A stretch of DNA of 50,906 nt from Dokdonella_A sp038237055 (GCA_038237055.1 JBBRZD010000001.1:1-50906); one strand, 5' to 3'. Numbered from the stretch's first letter, positions 25,599 to 34,866 are shown. Notes: generated from the sequence alone by a model not told the origin. Program-made: numbers and translations.

Positions 25599-26254
25599 GC
25601 GCGCGCGGGTCCGCGGGCAGTCACGCGGTTCACGCGTGCTTCAAGCCGATCCGCGCGCTCGCGCAGCAGATCGACGTCATCGAGAAAGGACTCCAGCTCT
25701 GCTTTCGCGACCAAATCACGGCCTTCCTCGGTAAGGAATTCCGCCGCGTCCCGCGCGAAAGCCTTCGCCGATGCGCGCGACCAGGCAAGCCCGCCACGAA
25801 TCGCGCGTGCAATCTGGAAGCCGAGCACGTCGCCGAACACGCGCGCGAAGGCCTCATCGAAATCCGGCGCGAAACGTGTTGCAAGTTGTTCCAGTCGCCG
25901 AGCGAGTTCCGCGTCGCCGGCAATCTCGACGCGACCCGGCGGCAAGGCGCCGTCCTTGCCGCGCGCAAGGGCAAGCGACAGCAAGCCACCTGGCGTCGCC
26001 GCGACGTGCAGCGCGCTTTCGCCCACGAACGCAGGGCCGATACCGAGACGATTGCCGGCGACAGCGATGCGCATGGCCGGCAGCGCACCTTTGAAATCGA
26101 GCGTGATAGCACGGCCGTCGAGCGCTCCGATACGCGCTTGCGTATCGTGATCGAGGGCCACGATGCGGTTCAATGCCGTTTCGAGTGCCCGTCCTAGAAT
26201 GGAAAGGAGCGGATTCGGTGCGCGCGCGGCAGGGGCGGAAGAGAGATTTGGCAT
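25595..26254 (-). CDS. ubiJ: ubiquinone biosynthesis accessory factor UbiJ (SCP2 domain)
   Basis: A 219-residue SCP2-type lipid-binding protein that, with UbiK, supports the soluble ubiquinone-synthesis complex. The SCP2 domain covers about 15-120 (LGRALETALNRIVALD and later PGRVEIAGDAELARRL), followed by the family's helical and acidic-coil C-terminus (LLRERADRLEARVNRV). ATG 26254 was chosen; the frame stays open to 26395, but that extension is low-quality. A -10-like TAGAAT (26263-26268) lies eight bases upstream. ubiE, which usually precedes ubiJ, is absent, and an unrelated divergent hydrolase gene takes its place. Confidence 0.9.
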   Translation of the reverse strand: MPNLSSAPAARAPNPLLSILGRALETALNRIVALDHDTQARIGALDGRAITLDFKGALPAMRIAVAGNRLGIGPAFVGESALHVAATPGGLLSLALARGKDGALPPGRVEIAGDAELARRLEQLATRFAPDFDEAFARVFGDVLGFQIARAIRGGLAWSRASAKAFARDAAEFLTEEGRDLVAKAELESFLDDVDLLRERADRLEARVNRVTARGPARA

Positions 26255-26434
26255 GGACCCTGATTCTACCTGTCGCGCGCTGTGCGCGGAGGCCATGCCC
26301 GAGCACCGCGCGCAAGCTGCCTTAATCTGCGGCTCAGCCTTGCTGCCGTAGCGTGCACGCTTCTGATGGTGATGGCGTGATGCGACTTCGTTCACGCGGA
26401 CGTATCACGTCGTCCAAGCGTGAGGAAAGCTCCG

Positions 26435-27838
26435 ATGATCCGAATAGGGTGCGCGCTACTGAGCCTGTTGGTGTTGGCCTGCGCAAATGAAGTGTACGCC
26501 GCGACGGCGGAATTCAGCGGTGTCGCGCCGTCGGGTGCCTGGTACCACATCAAAATGCCAGCTGGCTGGCATGCCGGGGGTGCGCTGGTCATGTTCCAGC
26601 ACGGTTTCGATATCAAGCCTGCGACCAGTCCACCGGGGCTCGGACCTTTGGACTCGATCATGCTGGCGGAAGGTTATGCGGTCGCGGCAACCAGCTATCG
26701 TCAGGCGGATTGGGCACTGTTCACGGCGATCGACGACAACAAGGAGCTTCTGCAGGTCTTCACACAGGTTGCTGGCGCTCCCGGCGAGATCGTTCCGTTT
26801 GGCGGTTCGATGGGTGGCTTGATTGCACTCAAGCTCGCCGAGGCGCCCGGCTTCCCGCCGGTGCACGGCACGTATGCCTTGTGCCCCGCCGCGGCTGGCG
26901 CGCGCTTGTGGGACGCGGCGATCGACTTGCGTCTTGCTTACGACGTCGTCTGCCATGATGCCGGCGACCTGCCGCATGGCGATCCACCGCTATCGTGGGC
27001 GTTCAATCTCAGCATGATTCCGGACAACATCGACGACCTGTCCAACCAGGCGGAAATCCTGCGCGCGTTGCTGCCGCTGAACCAGTGCACGGGCGTCAAC
27101 CTGCCGTCGTATCTGCGCAACGATGCGATGCAGCGCCGGCTCGACGAACTGATGGCGTTCACCCACATCAGCGACGAACATTTCTTCGTCACCAACGTCG
27201 CCTATTCGACCTTCGTGCTCAGCGATTTGGTGCGCGCGCAGGACAAGCTGGCCAACCGCAATGCGTTCACGACGGCGGGGGTCGACTACAGCAGCGATCC
27301 GGCGATCGAGGCCGGCATCGCGAGGATCAGCGCCGATCCTGCAGCAGCGCTGCTGTTGCACCAGGTATCGAATTTTCACGGCGCGGTAGGCGCGTCGAAA
27401 GTGCTGTCGATGCATACCAGCCGCGATCAGTTGGTCATTCCCGGCAATCAGGATTTCGTACGCAATGCGGTGCCCTCCAATCAGCGAACGATTGCCATCG
27501 TCGACGAAGCGACGCCTACACATTGCGGCTTCACCGAAGCAGAGGGGCTCGCGGGTTGGGAAGCATTGCGCGCATGGAAGGAAGGTGCGCGGCAGCCGCA
27601 AGTTGCTGATCTGCAGGCTGCATGTACCACGTTCGCGGCGGCGGGCCAGGTGAACGGCCCATGCCGTTTCGATGCGAACGCGCAGATCGCGCCATTCGAC
27701 AGTATTGTGCGACCGCGCCCGACTTATCTCCAGCCGCAGCCGATACATTCGCAGCACGCGTATCCGTCAGAACTCCTGCAGCTGCATGGCGCGAGTCGCA
27801 GGCAGCGGCCCGTCGCCGAACGTGTCAGTGATCCTTGA
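26435..27838 (+). CDS. secreted alpha/beta hydrolase
   Basis: A 467-residue exported protein with a signal peptide (IRIGCALLSLLVLACANEVYAA, cleavage near 23). The nucleophile elbow is GGSMGG with S125, preceded by an oxyanion-like QHGFD. A likely catalytic aspartate lies in SMHTSRDQLVIP and the histidine in THCGFTEAEG, in the usual order. The last 50 residues are Pro/Gln/His-rich and look disordered. ATG 26435 follows GAGGAAAG. The substrate is unknown; relatives include peptidase S9/S15-like and cutinase-like esterases. The end overlaps the converging lipoprotein gene by 14 bases. Confidence 0.82.
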   Translation: MIRIGCALLSLLVLACANEVYAATAEFSGVAPSGAWYHIKMPAGWHAGGALVMFQHGFDIKPATSPPGLGPLDSIMLAEGYAVAATSYRQADWALFTAIDDNKELLQVFTQVAGAPGEIVPFGGSMGGLIALKLAEAPGFPPVHGTYALCPAAAGARLWDAAIDLRLAYDVVCHDAGDLPHGDPPLSWAFNLSMIPDNIDDLSNQAEILRALLPLNQCTGVNLPSYLRNDAMQRRLDELMAFTHISDEHFFVTNVAYSTFVLSDLVRAQDKLANRNAFTTAGVDYSSDPAIEAGIARISADPAAALLLHQVSNFHGAVGASKVLSMHTSRDQLVIPGNQDFVRNAVPSNQRTIAIVDEATPTHCGFTEAEGLAGWEALRAWKEGARQPQVADLQAACTTFAAAGQVNGPCRFDANAQIAPFDSIVRPRPTYLQPQPIHSQHAYPSELLQLHGASRRQRPVAERVSDP

Positions 27839-28226
27839 TCGGATACGTTTCGGTCTTGCCGTCCGCAGATTTTTGCTCGATTCGCATCGGCGCGTGCTTG
27901 GCATGTTCACCCGGACCGCAATGGTAGGCGGCCCAACTCTGTTGGCCATCACGCGGATCGCCCACGGGTTTGATCGTGTCCGCACTCATGCCGGCCGCTT
28001 CGTTGCGCGCCATGACTTCCAGTTCATCGCGGACCTTGAGCCCGCTGCGATCGACCGGTCCGACATGATCAAGCACTGACACCGTGATTTGACCGACATC
28101 CTTGCAGCCAGTGACGTCCCCGGTCCAGACGGTATGCACCTTTTCGCCGCCTGAATCTAGTTTGATACCCCAGCTGCAGGCGGCGAGGGGCAAGGCAAGC
28201 ATCAAGAGCAGTGGTGCGGTTTTCAT
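27825..28226 (-). CDS. DUF4156-like lipoprotein
   Basis: A 133-residue outer-membrane lipoprotein candidate. The signal TAPLLLMLALPLAAC has a good lipobox (LAAC, cysteine at about 17). The mature part has the DUF4156 layout: VTGCKDVGQITVSV, a helix ELEVMARNEAAGMSADTI, and a final half with YHC. This helix-plus-NxAAxxGAD-like pattern matches the family; function is unknown. ATG 28226 follows GGAGG at the right distance. Its stop lies inside the converging hydrolase gene, with 14 bases of overlap. Confidence 0.82.
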   Translation of the reverse strand: MKTAPLLLMLALPLAACSWGIKLDSGGEKVHTVWTGDVTGCKDVGQITVSVLDHVGPVDRSGLKVRDELEVMARNEAAGMSADTIKPVGDPRDGQQSWAAYHCGPGEHAKHAPMRIEQKSADGKTETYPIKDH

Positions 28227-28311
28227 GGAAACCTCCGGCATAAGTCGCGCGATGCTATCGCGGCGTGGCTGAACATAATCCGCGCTGCGACCATCCGCTG
28301 GGAGAAGTGGA

Positions 28312-31149
28312 TCAGCGGAGTATCTTGCCGTCCGCATCGATGACCTTCACGTCTCCGATCTTGAGCGCGCGTATCGGCTGCTCGATCTTCTTCAAGTCGC
28401 CGACGACGACCCAGGTCAGTGCCGCGGGCTGGATGACTTCCTTTGCAGCCGCCTGTACTGCCGCGTCGGTCTGCGCTTCGATGCGCGGCTTCAAGGTTTG
28501 CACATAGTCATCCGGGCGGTCGTAGAGACGCATGCTGGTCATCGTGCCGAGCACCGCGCCGGTGGTTTGATATTCGCCCGGCAGGCTGCGCACGTCGCCG
28601 ACCTTGATCTTGTCGATTTCCTCGTGAGTCAGCGGCTTTGCGCCGATCACATCTTTTGCTTCGCGCTGGATCTCGGCGACCGATTCGCTGGTCTTGTCGG
28701 TCTGCACCGGCGCGTAGAGCATGAAGGGCCGTTGCCCGATCGCGTTTTGCAGAAAGCTGAAGGCGCCATACGCCCAGTGCTTGTCCTCACGCAGATTCAT
28801 GTTGAGGCGCGAGGTGAAGCTGCCACCGAACGCACCGCTCATGGTCTGGATTTCGAGGTTGTTCTTCGCCTTCGTCGACGGCGCGACTACGCCGGCGAGG
28901 ATCATCGATTGCGATGCGCCGGGTTTGTCGAGCAGGAACACGCGTGGAGTCGCTGGTTTGGCGACGTTCGCGATGTTCTTCTTGATCGGTGCGGTTGCGG
29001 GTGCCTTCCAGTCGCCGAACACCGCATCGAGCTTCGCCGTGATCGCCTCCAGCGTGGTATCGCCGGCGACCAGAATCGTCGCGTTGTCCGGGCGAATGAA
29101 ATCGCGCACGTAGGCGCGCAGGTCGTCCGCCGTCAGCCCGGCAATCGAGGCTTCCGTGCCCGAACCAGTGAACGGAATCGCATACGCATGGCCGGCGCCG
29201 TACAGCAGCGGCGGCAACGTGCGTAGCGCAAGGCCGGTGGGTTGTGTTTTTTCCTGCGCGATGCGCGCGAGCCACTGGCCGCGCACGCGTGCGATGTCGG
29301 CATCGTGGAACGCGGCATTGCGCACGATGTCGGCATACAGCTTGAGCGAGGGTTCAAGTTGCGAACTCAACGCGTTAAGACTCGCGGTTGAGCTGTCGAG
29401 ACCCGAGCCCGCACCCATGACAGCGCCGAGGCGCTCCGCGCGGCGCGCGATCTCGAGCGAATCGAGTTCCTTGGTGCCTTCATCGAGCATCGCCATCGTG
29501 AAGGCCGAAGTGCCGATCTTGCGCCCCTGGTCCGATGCGTATCCCGCATCGAACAGCAATTGCAGCTGCACCACCGGGATCGTGTGGCGCTGCGCTAGCA
29601 CCACCGCGACGCCGTTCTTGAGCTTGCCGTGTTCGAGTTTCGGGAAGGTGAGATCGGGGAAACTCGATACGACCGGCACACCCTTGCCGCGGTCGATATC
29701 GGACTTCGTGGTGTCGAAATCCTGCTTGGGCGGCAGGACAGCTGCGGGGCGGCCCTCGCGTGCGGCGAGACCAGTCTTCTCCATTTCGTCGTCGGCCGAG
29801 AAATCGGCATCTTTTGGCGCCGGCGTTACCGTCAGCGTGTAGTCGCCCTGCGCGATCCACTTCTTCGCCGCGGCGAGCACCTTCGCCGGTGTTGCGCTTT
29901 CGACGGCGGCGAGGTCGGCCTTGTAAACGGCCGGATCGCCACGGTAGACCTGTCCTTCGGCAAGGATCGATGCCTTGCCGTTGACCTTTTCAAGACCACG
30001 GATGAAGGACGCGCGCGTGTCGGTTTTGACGCGCGCCAGTTCGTCGTCGCTGGGGCCATCCTTCAGGAATTTCTTCCATTCGTCGGCGATGGCGGCTTCG
30101 ACCTTCGCTGGATCGACGCCTTTCTTCACGTCGACCTGCAATTGCAGCATCGATGCGAGGGCGATCGACGCCACGCCGACCGAAACGTTGTCGACCAGCT
30201 TGTCCTTGTAGACCAGGCGTTCGTAAAGTCGCGAGGTCTTGCCGCCGCCGAGCACGGCGCCGGCGAGTTCGACCAGCGCTTCATCGGCATTGTCGAGGCC
30301 AGGCACGTTCCACTCGCGCACCATGCGCGTCTGGGCGACGTGATCGAGCATCGTGTCACGCGTCGATTGCGTGCGCGGCACGGTCCACGCCTGCTGGCGC
30401 GCCACCGGCGGACCGGCCGGGATATCGCCGAAATACGCGAGCATCTTCGCTCTCGCCAATTCCGGTGTGATGTCGCCGACGAGCGCAACGGTTACATTCG
30501 CGGCACCGTAATAGGTGCCGAACCATTTCTTGACGTCGGCGAGCGAAGCGGCGTCAAGATCCTTCATCGACCCGATCGTGTCGTGGTGATACGGATGATT
30601 CGCCGGAAACGCATTTGCCGTGATGCGCTCATCGACGCGGCCGTAGGGCTGGTTCTCGCCCTGGCGTTTTTCGTTCTGCACGACGCCGCGCTGCTCGTCG
30701 AGTTCCTTCTGCCCGATTGCGCCGAGCAAGTGGCCCATGCGGTCCGATTCCATCCACAAGGTCATGTCGAGCGCCGTCGTCGGCACCGTCTCGAAATAGT
30801 TGGTGCGATCGAAGGAGGTCGTGCCGTTCTGGTCGGTCGCACCTGCGAGCTCGAACGGGCGGAAAAATTCGTCCTTGTGATTTTCCGAGCCCTGGAACAT
30901 CAGATGCTCGAACAGGTGTGCGAAACCGGTCTTGCCCTTCGGTTCGTCGGCAGAACCGACGTGATACCAGACGCTGACCGCGACAACGGGCGCCTTGTGG
31001 TCCTCGCTGACGATGACGGTGAGTCCGTTGGGCAGGGTGAAACGCGTGAACGGGATGTCGACGCTGTCGATTGCGGCGGCCTGCGCGCCTGCGCTGAAGC
31101 CAAGGATCAGGAAAGCGGCAGCTAGGCCGGTGGCGAGGTGCTTGCGCAT
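28312..31149 (-). CDS. periplasmic M16 (pitrilysin-family) zinc peptidase, two-domain
   Basis: A 945-residue exported enzyme with a signal peptide (LATGLAAAFLILGFSAGAQA). The inverted zinc motif H78-L-F-E81-H82 is in the first half and the third ligand glutamate lies in VVQNEKRQ. The second half (from about 495, beginning FPKLEHGKLKNGV) is the inactive partner domain that lacks HxxEH, as usual for this family. It should degrade peptides in the periplasm. The ATG at 31149 has a strong AAGGAG at ideal distance. It is divergent from the short-chain dehydrogenase gene and not part of an obvious operon. The C-terminus is complete. Confidence 0.95.
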   Translation of the reverse strand: MRKHLATGLAAAFLILGFSAGAQAAAIDSVDIPFTRFTLPNGLTVIVSEDHKAPVVAVSVWYHVGSADEPKGKTGFAHLFEHLMFQGSENHKDEFFRPFELAGATDQNGTTSFDRTNYFETVPTTALDMTLWMESDRMGHLLGAIGQKELDEQRGVVQNEKRQGENQPYGRVDERITANAFPANHPYHHDTIGSMKDLDAASLADVKKWFGTYYGAANVTVALVGDITPELARAKMLAYFGDIPAGPPVARQQAWTVPRTQSTRDTMLDHVAQTRMVREWNVPGLDNADEALVELAGAVLGGGKTSRLYERLVYKDKLVDNVSVGVASIALASMLQLQVDVKKGVDPAKVEAAIADEWKKFLKDGPSDDELARVKTDTRASFIRGLEKVNGKASILAEGQVYRGDPAVYKADLAAVESATPAKVLAAAKKWIAQGDYTLTVTPAPKDADFSADDEMEKTGLAAREGRPAAVLPPKQDFDTTKSDIDRGKGVPVVSSFPDLTFPKLEHGKLKNGVAVVLAQRHTIPVVQLQLLFDAGYASDQGRKIGTSAFTMAMLDEGTKELDSLEIARRAERLGAVMGAGSGLDSSTASLNALSSQLEPSLKLYADIVRNAAFHDADIARVRGQWLARIAQEKTQPTGLALRTLPPLLYGAGHAYAIPFTGSGTEASIAGLTADDLRAYVRDFIRPDNATILVAGDTTLEAITAKLDAVFGDWKAPATAPIKKNIANVAKPATPRVFLLDKPGASQSMILAGVVAPSTKAKNNLEIQTMSGAFGGSFTSRLNMNLREDKHWAYGAFSFLQNAIGQRPFMLYAPVQTDKTSESVAEIQREAKDVIGAKPLTHEEIDKIKVGDVRSLPGEYQTTGAVLGTMTSMRLYDRPDDYVQTLKPRIEAQTDAAVQAAAKEVIQPAALTWVVVGDLKKIEQPIRALKIGDVKVIDADGKILR

Positions 31150-31295
31150 GGGTTCTCCTTGGCACGCGCGTCCCATTGGATGCGGCGGGTTGAATCGAAC
31201 GTTGAGGCTACGCTGGCAACGCGGGCGTCCGCAACGGACGATGGTCACGGCGTAGACTGTCTGGAGCAACATTTAGTTGCGTTACAGGGATCGGC

Positions 31296-31988
31296 ATGAC
31301 CCATGTCCTCGTCACCGGTGCGAACCGCGGCCTTGGCCTCGAGTTCGTGCGCCAGCTGCTTGGCCGCGGCGAACGCGTGATTGCGGCCTGTCGCCATCCC
31401 GGCCGCGCGATTGAATTGACGCGTCTTGCCGGTGAACACCCGGGGCATCTGACCGTGTTGCCGCTGGCGTTGCCGGACGCGCGTTCCATGGCTGAGCTCG
31501 TGCGTGAAATCGATGCGTTGGATGTCCGCATCGGCTTGCTCATCAACAATGCAGGAATGCTGGTATCCGGCGAGCGCTTCGGGTCGATCGAGGCGAAGTC
31601 GTTGCACGACAGCTTCGCCGCCAACGCGCAGGGACCGCTGTTGCTGACGCAAGCGCTCGCGGCGCGTCTTGCCGATCATGCGAAAGTGATCAACCTGTCG
31701 AGCGGACTCGCGTCGATCGCGGGCGCCGATTCGCTCCATAGCCCAAGTTATTCGATCAGCAAGGCCGCGTTGAACATGGCCAGCAAACTGCTTTCAATTG
31801 CGCTGGCCGATCGTGGCATCGTCGTGATCGCACTGAGTCCGGGCTGGGTCCAGACCGACATGGGCGGCGTCGGAGCGACGTTGACGCCGGCGCAATCGAT
31901 AACGGCAATGCTTCGCGTCATCGACGGCTTGCAGATTTCCGATACGGGCGCCTTCCTCGCCCACAGCGGCAAACCGATCGCGTGGTAG
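31296..31988 (+). CDS. short-chain dehydrogenase/reductase (CsgA/C-factor-like)
   Basis: A 230-residue Rossmann-fold oxidoreductase. The coenzyme motif is TGANRGLGLEF (7-17), NNAG follows in LLINNAGML, and the catalytic set is the Ser in NLSSGLASI and Y-x3-K in YSISKAAL. The sequence resembles the small C-factor-like SDR enzymes that use NAD(P)(H); the substrate is unknown. A candidate -10 TAGACT lies at 31253-31258. It is divergent from the M16 peptidase gene, with 146 bases between. Confidence 0.9.
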   Translation: MTHVLVTGANRGLGLEFVRQLLGRGERVIAACRHPGRAIELTRLAGEHPGHLTVLPLALPDARSMAELVREIDALDVRIGLLINNAGMLVSGERFGSIEAKSLHDSFAANAQGPLLLTQALAARLADHAKVINLSSGLASIAGADSLHSPSYSISKAALNMASKLLSIALADRGIVVIALSPGWVQTDMGGVGATLTPAQSITAMLRVIDGLQISDTGAFLAHSGKPIAW

Positions 31989-32316
31989 CCGCTTTGCGAT
32001 AGCGTCTGCAGACGCAGTGTTCGTCCGTCGGCGTGTCCGATCGATGTCCGCGGACGCTGCCTCGCCTTGAATGATGCGATCGCGTTGATTTTCGTTGCAC
32101 GCGTGCAGATTTTCGCGGGCTGCTGCTGCGCTGAACGCGCGCACCGCACTGCGACGCCATTCTGCGAAAACGCCGCATGACTTCCGGGCTAGCAACTCTT
32201 GCGCGCTTTCGCGCGTCCAACCAGTCGTGAACACGCCGAGCTTCGGGACTGGCACAACGCTTGCTCTACGAAGTCTGCAAGCCCTGAATCGCAGAAATAT
32301 TTTGCAGGAGAACAGC
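31989..32316. other. 328-base gene-free stretch with three short perfect palindromes
   Basis: No gene is seen. Three perfect palindromes occur: GCGTCTGCAGACGC (32002-32015), GTCCGCGGAC (32046-32055) and TGCACGCGTGCA (32096-32107), with centres 42 and 51 bases apart. They are gapless, so not typical terminators, and could be protein-binding sites before the gene at 32317. AGGAG lies just before that gene's ATG. Confidence 0.4.
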
Positions 32317-32727
32317 ATGAACATGAATACCGTTTTCATCCGCGCCGCGATCGCCACCGCGTTCGTTGGACTGAGCTTCACCGCCGTGCGCGTGCCACAA
32401 GCCGCGGCGCAGGATGCCGTTTCAGTATCGGTCGATGCGCGCGCGCCGCTGCAGGTCACCTTGCTGCCGATGGTTACTGTCGTCGCCAGCGCCGGCAATC
32501 CGGAAGCGCTTGGCACTGCCCATCTCGCCAACGACGAGGCCTTGTCCGTCACCCTGATGCCGACCGTGTCCGTGAACACGCGTGCGCCGGCATTGGCATC
32601 GACGCCGCCCTCGGCGAATACGACTCGTGTCGTCGCCGTCGATTCTGCGGTGTCTGGATTGCCGCGCATCGACGTTGAGCGCGTCGATGCAGCGCCGACG
32701 TTGCGCGCGCGCGTGTTGCCCCGATAA
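32317..32727 (+). CDS. small secreted protein with two VTLLP-type repeats, function unknown
   Basis: A 136-residue exported protein of unrecognised family. The signal peptide is about residues 1-31, ending QAAAQ. Two similar 15-residue units follow: PLQVTLLPMVTVVAS (44-58) and ALSVTLMPTVSVNTR (75-89); a third weak copy, PTLRARVLP, is at the C-terminus. Such V-T-L-x-P-x-V units predict short beta strands. ATG 32317 has AGGAG seven bases upstream. The trmL gene begins eight bases after its stop, so the two may share a transcript. The upstream region has palindromes. Confidence 0.65.
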   Translation: MNMNTVFIRAAIATAFVGLSFTAVRVPQAAAQDAVSVSVDARAPLQVTLLPMVTVVASAGNPEALGTAHLANDEALSVTLMPTVSVNTRAPALASTPPSANTTRVVAVDSAVSGLPRIDVERVDAAPTLRARVLPR

Positions 32728-32734
32728 TGCGTGC

Positions 32735-33199
32735 GTGCTGCATGTCGTCCTTTTCCAACCCGAAATTCCGCCGAACACCGGCAATGTGATTCGCCTGTGC
32801 GCGAACAGCGGCGCCGCCTTGCATCTGATTCGGCCGCTCGGCTTCGAGCTCGATGACGCAAAGCTGCGTCGCGCCGGGCTCGACTATCACGAGTTCACGC
32901 GCATCGCAGTGCACGACAACCTCGCTGAGTTCATCACGACCGTGCAGCCGCGGCGTCTGTTTGCCGTGTCGACACGCGGCCGCGTTCGTTACGACACGAT
33001 CGCGTATGCGGACGGTGACGCGGTATTGTTCGGCCCGGAAACGCGTGGCCTGCCGCAGGATCTGCTCGATGGAATCGATCCCGCGCAGCGCCTGCGTCTG
33101 CCGATGCGGCCGGACAATCGCAGCTTGAATCTCTCCAATGCGGTTGCGATCGTCGTCTACGAGGCGTGGCGACAGATAGGGTTCGACGGCGCGACATAG
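32735..33199 (+). CDS. trmL: tRNA (cytidine/uridine-34 2'-O)-methyltransferase TrmL
   Basis: A 154-residue SPOUT methyltransferase that modifies the wobble base of leucine tRNAs. The opening LHVVLFQPEIPPNTGNVIRLCANSG is nearly family consensus, and the knotted C-terminal part shows LFGPETRGLP and RSLNLSNAVAIVVYEAWRQ. GTG 32735 aligns with the usual start (ML-x-I-V-L); the frame is open upstream only through the previous gene. It converges with gpsA across a hairpin-rich interval. Confidence 0.95.
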   Translation: MLHVVLFQPEIPPNTGNVIRLCANSGAALHLIRPLGFELDDAKLRRAGLDYHEFTRIAVHDNLAEFITTVQPRRLFAVSTRGRVRYDTIAYADGDAVLFGPETRGLPQDLLDGIDPAQRLRLPMRPDNRSLNLSNAVAIVVYEAWRQIGFDGAT

Positions 33200-33220
33200 G
33201 AAGCCCCTGTTTTGTGGGAA

Positions 33221-33307
33221 CTTCAGCCGTGATGCCTTTAGCCGTCCCCTTCAAGGGGAGCGTTGGGTGGGGATAGTGACACGTCGCAACCCACATCGCG
33301 GCTGAAG
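33221..33307. repeat. REP-like inverted repeat and hairpin between converging trmL and gpsA
   Basis: CTTCAGCCGTGATG (33221-33234) and CATCGCGGCTGAAG (33294-33307) are inverse copies with one mismatch, about 60 bases apart. The context TGTGGGAACTTCAGCC is the form of a dispersed TGTGGGAGC-type repeat common in Xanthomonadales. Between them lies TCCCCTTCAAGGGGA (33245-33259), a strong short hairpin. The element probably stops transcription from both sides. Confidence 0.65.
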
Positions 33308-33334
33308 CCGCCGCCGCATTGCTTCTTGTGCGGA

Positions 33335-34339
33335 CTACGGATACTCGGGTTTCTGTTCGCGCGAGATCAGCGCTCGCATGCCTTCCGCTGGCGTCAATTC
33401 CTCATGCAGCACGCGTTGCACGAGCGCGCTGATCGGCAGCTCGACGCCGTGTTCGTTCGCGATTTTCATGACCGTGTCGACGGTCTGCACGCTTTCAACG
33501 ACCTGACCAATCTCGGCGATTGCTTGTTGCAACCCGATGCCCTGACCGAGCGCAATACCGAGGCGGCGATTGCGTGAGAGATCGCCGGTACAGGTCAATA
33601 CCAGATCGCCCAGCCCGGCCAGACCCATCAACGTTTCCGGTCGCGTGCCGAGCGCCGCACCAAGACGCAGCATTTCGGCGAGTCCGCGCGTGATCAGTCC
33701 CGCGCGCGCATTGAGTCCGCACTGCATGCCGTCCGCGACACCGGTCGCGACAGCCAGCACGTTTTTCATGGCGCCACCGAGCTCGGCGCCGAGCACATCA
33801 CTGCCTGTATAGGCGCGGAATCGTGGCGAATGCAGTTGCTGTGCGACCGCGAGTGCGAAGTCCGCGTCGGCCGAATGCACGGTCAGCGCAGTCGGCAGTC
33901 CCATCGCGACTTCGCGTGCGAACGAGGGCCCGGTAACGACCGCGCCGGCGTGGCCGGGCAGGCGTTCGGCGACGAGTTCGTGCAGGAAGCGCCCGGACGC
34001 GGGATCAAAACCCTTCGTCGCCCAGACGACACCGACACCCGGCGCTACCCACGGCGCGATGGCGTCGAGGAGTTCACTGAACGCATGGCTTGGCACCGCG
34101 ATCAAAATCGTACCGGCATCGCGCACGGTGGGTTCGATCATCGCCGACAGTTGCAGACTGGATGGAAATTCCAGATCGGGCAGGTAGCGCGTATTGCGTC
34201 GCGCGGTCGCCATGTCAACCACGGCCTGCGGCGTGCGGCCCCACAGCGTGGTCGGAACACCGTTGCGTGCGAGCTGCACCGCGAGTGCGGTTCCCCACGA
34301 ACCGGCGCCGAGTACCGCGACCGGTCGTGAGCTGTTCAT
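33335..34339 (-). CDS. gpsA: glycerol-3-phosphate dehydrogenase [NAD(P)+]
   Basis: Reduces dihydroxyacetone phosphate to sn-glycerol 3-phosphate, the backbone for phospholipids, in the cytoplasm. The 334 residues match the family. The Rossmann motif VLGAGSWGTALAVQLA is at the N-terminus; WATKGFDP holds the lysine of the substrate site, GPSFAREVA and the later GLGDLVLTCTGDLSRNRR are family signatures. It lies 23 bases after the secB stop, so the two form a unit as in E. coli. Confidence 0.97.
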   Translation of the reverse strand: MNSSRPVAVLGAGSWGTALAVQLARNGVPTTLWGRTPQAVVDMATARRNTRYLPDLEFPSSLQLSAMIEPTVRDAGTILIAVPSHAFSELLDAIAPWVAPGVGVVWATKGFDPASGRFLHELVAERLPGHAGAVVTGPSFAREVAMGLPTALTVHSADADFALAVAQQLHSPRFRAYTGSDVLGAELGGAMKNVLAVATGVADGMQCGLNARAGLITRGLAEMLRLGAALGTRPETLMGLAGLGDLVLTCTGDLSRNRRLGIALGQGIGLQQAIAEIGQVVESVQTVDTVMKIANEHGVELPISALVQRVLHEELTPAEGMRALISREQKPEYP

Positions 34340-34362
34340 CGTCGAGGGGTGCCGACGTCAGA

Positions 34363-34866
34363 TCACTGCAGCACGGGAGCCGCATCGACAGGCGCTTCGG
34401 CGCGGCGGCGCATCTGCTCTGCATACAACGCATCGAAATTGATCGGCTGCAGGAAGAACGGCGGGAAGCCACCGTTCTGGACCAGGTCCGAAATGATCTG
34501 GCGCGCGTAGGGGAACAGCACGTTCGGGCAATACGTCGCGAGGACGCCTTCGCGGGCCTGATCATCGAAACCGGTGAGGCCGAAGATGCCGGCCTGATGG
34601 ACTTCGGCAAGGTAAGCGGTCTTGTCTTCGACCTTGCAAGTCGCAGTGACGCTGAGCACGACTTCGAAATTGTCGCCGCCGAGCTGCGCAACGCGCTGGC
34701 TCAGGTTCAATTCGACGTTCGGCTGCCCCTGCTGCTGGAAGACCTGCGGCGAACCCGGCGCTTCGAACGACACATCTTTCACGTAGATGCGCTGAAGGTT
34801 CAGCTGGGCCTGCCCCGCTTGCGGAAGCGCCTGGCCGTTGGCCGCGCCGTTGGTGTTGTCTGCCAT
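34363..34866 (-). CDS. secB: protein-export chaperone SecB
   Basis: Tetrameric cytoplasmic chaperone that keeps preproteins unfolded and passes them to SecA. The 167 residues include the conserved core LNLQRIYVKDVSFEAP, VVLSVTATCK and the LFPYARQIISDLVQNGGFPP signature, with an acidic/Gln-rich N-terminal extension of about 20 residues. gpsA follows after 23 bases. A GATAAT box at 34899-34904 (minus strand) would start a leader of about 26 bases. Confidence 0.97.
   Translation of the reverse strand: MADNTNGAANGQALPQAGQAQLNLQRIYVKDVSFEAPGSPQVFQQQGQPNVELNLSQRVAQLGGDNFEVVLSVTATCKVEDKTAYLAEVHQAGIFGLTGFDDQAREGVLATYCPNVLFPYARQIISDLVQNGGFPPFFLQPINFDALYAEQMRRRAEAPVDAAPVLQ

Noticed and set aside
24696..26150. 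484-codon plus-strand frame
   Set aside because: Antisense of ubiB and ubiJ, both unmistakable.
29629..31125. 498-codon plus-strand frame
   Set aside because: Antisense of the M16 peptidase gene.
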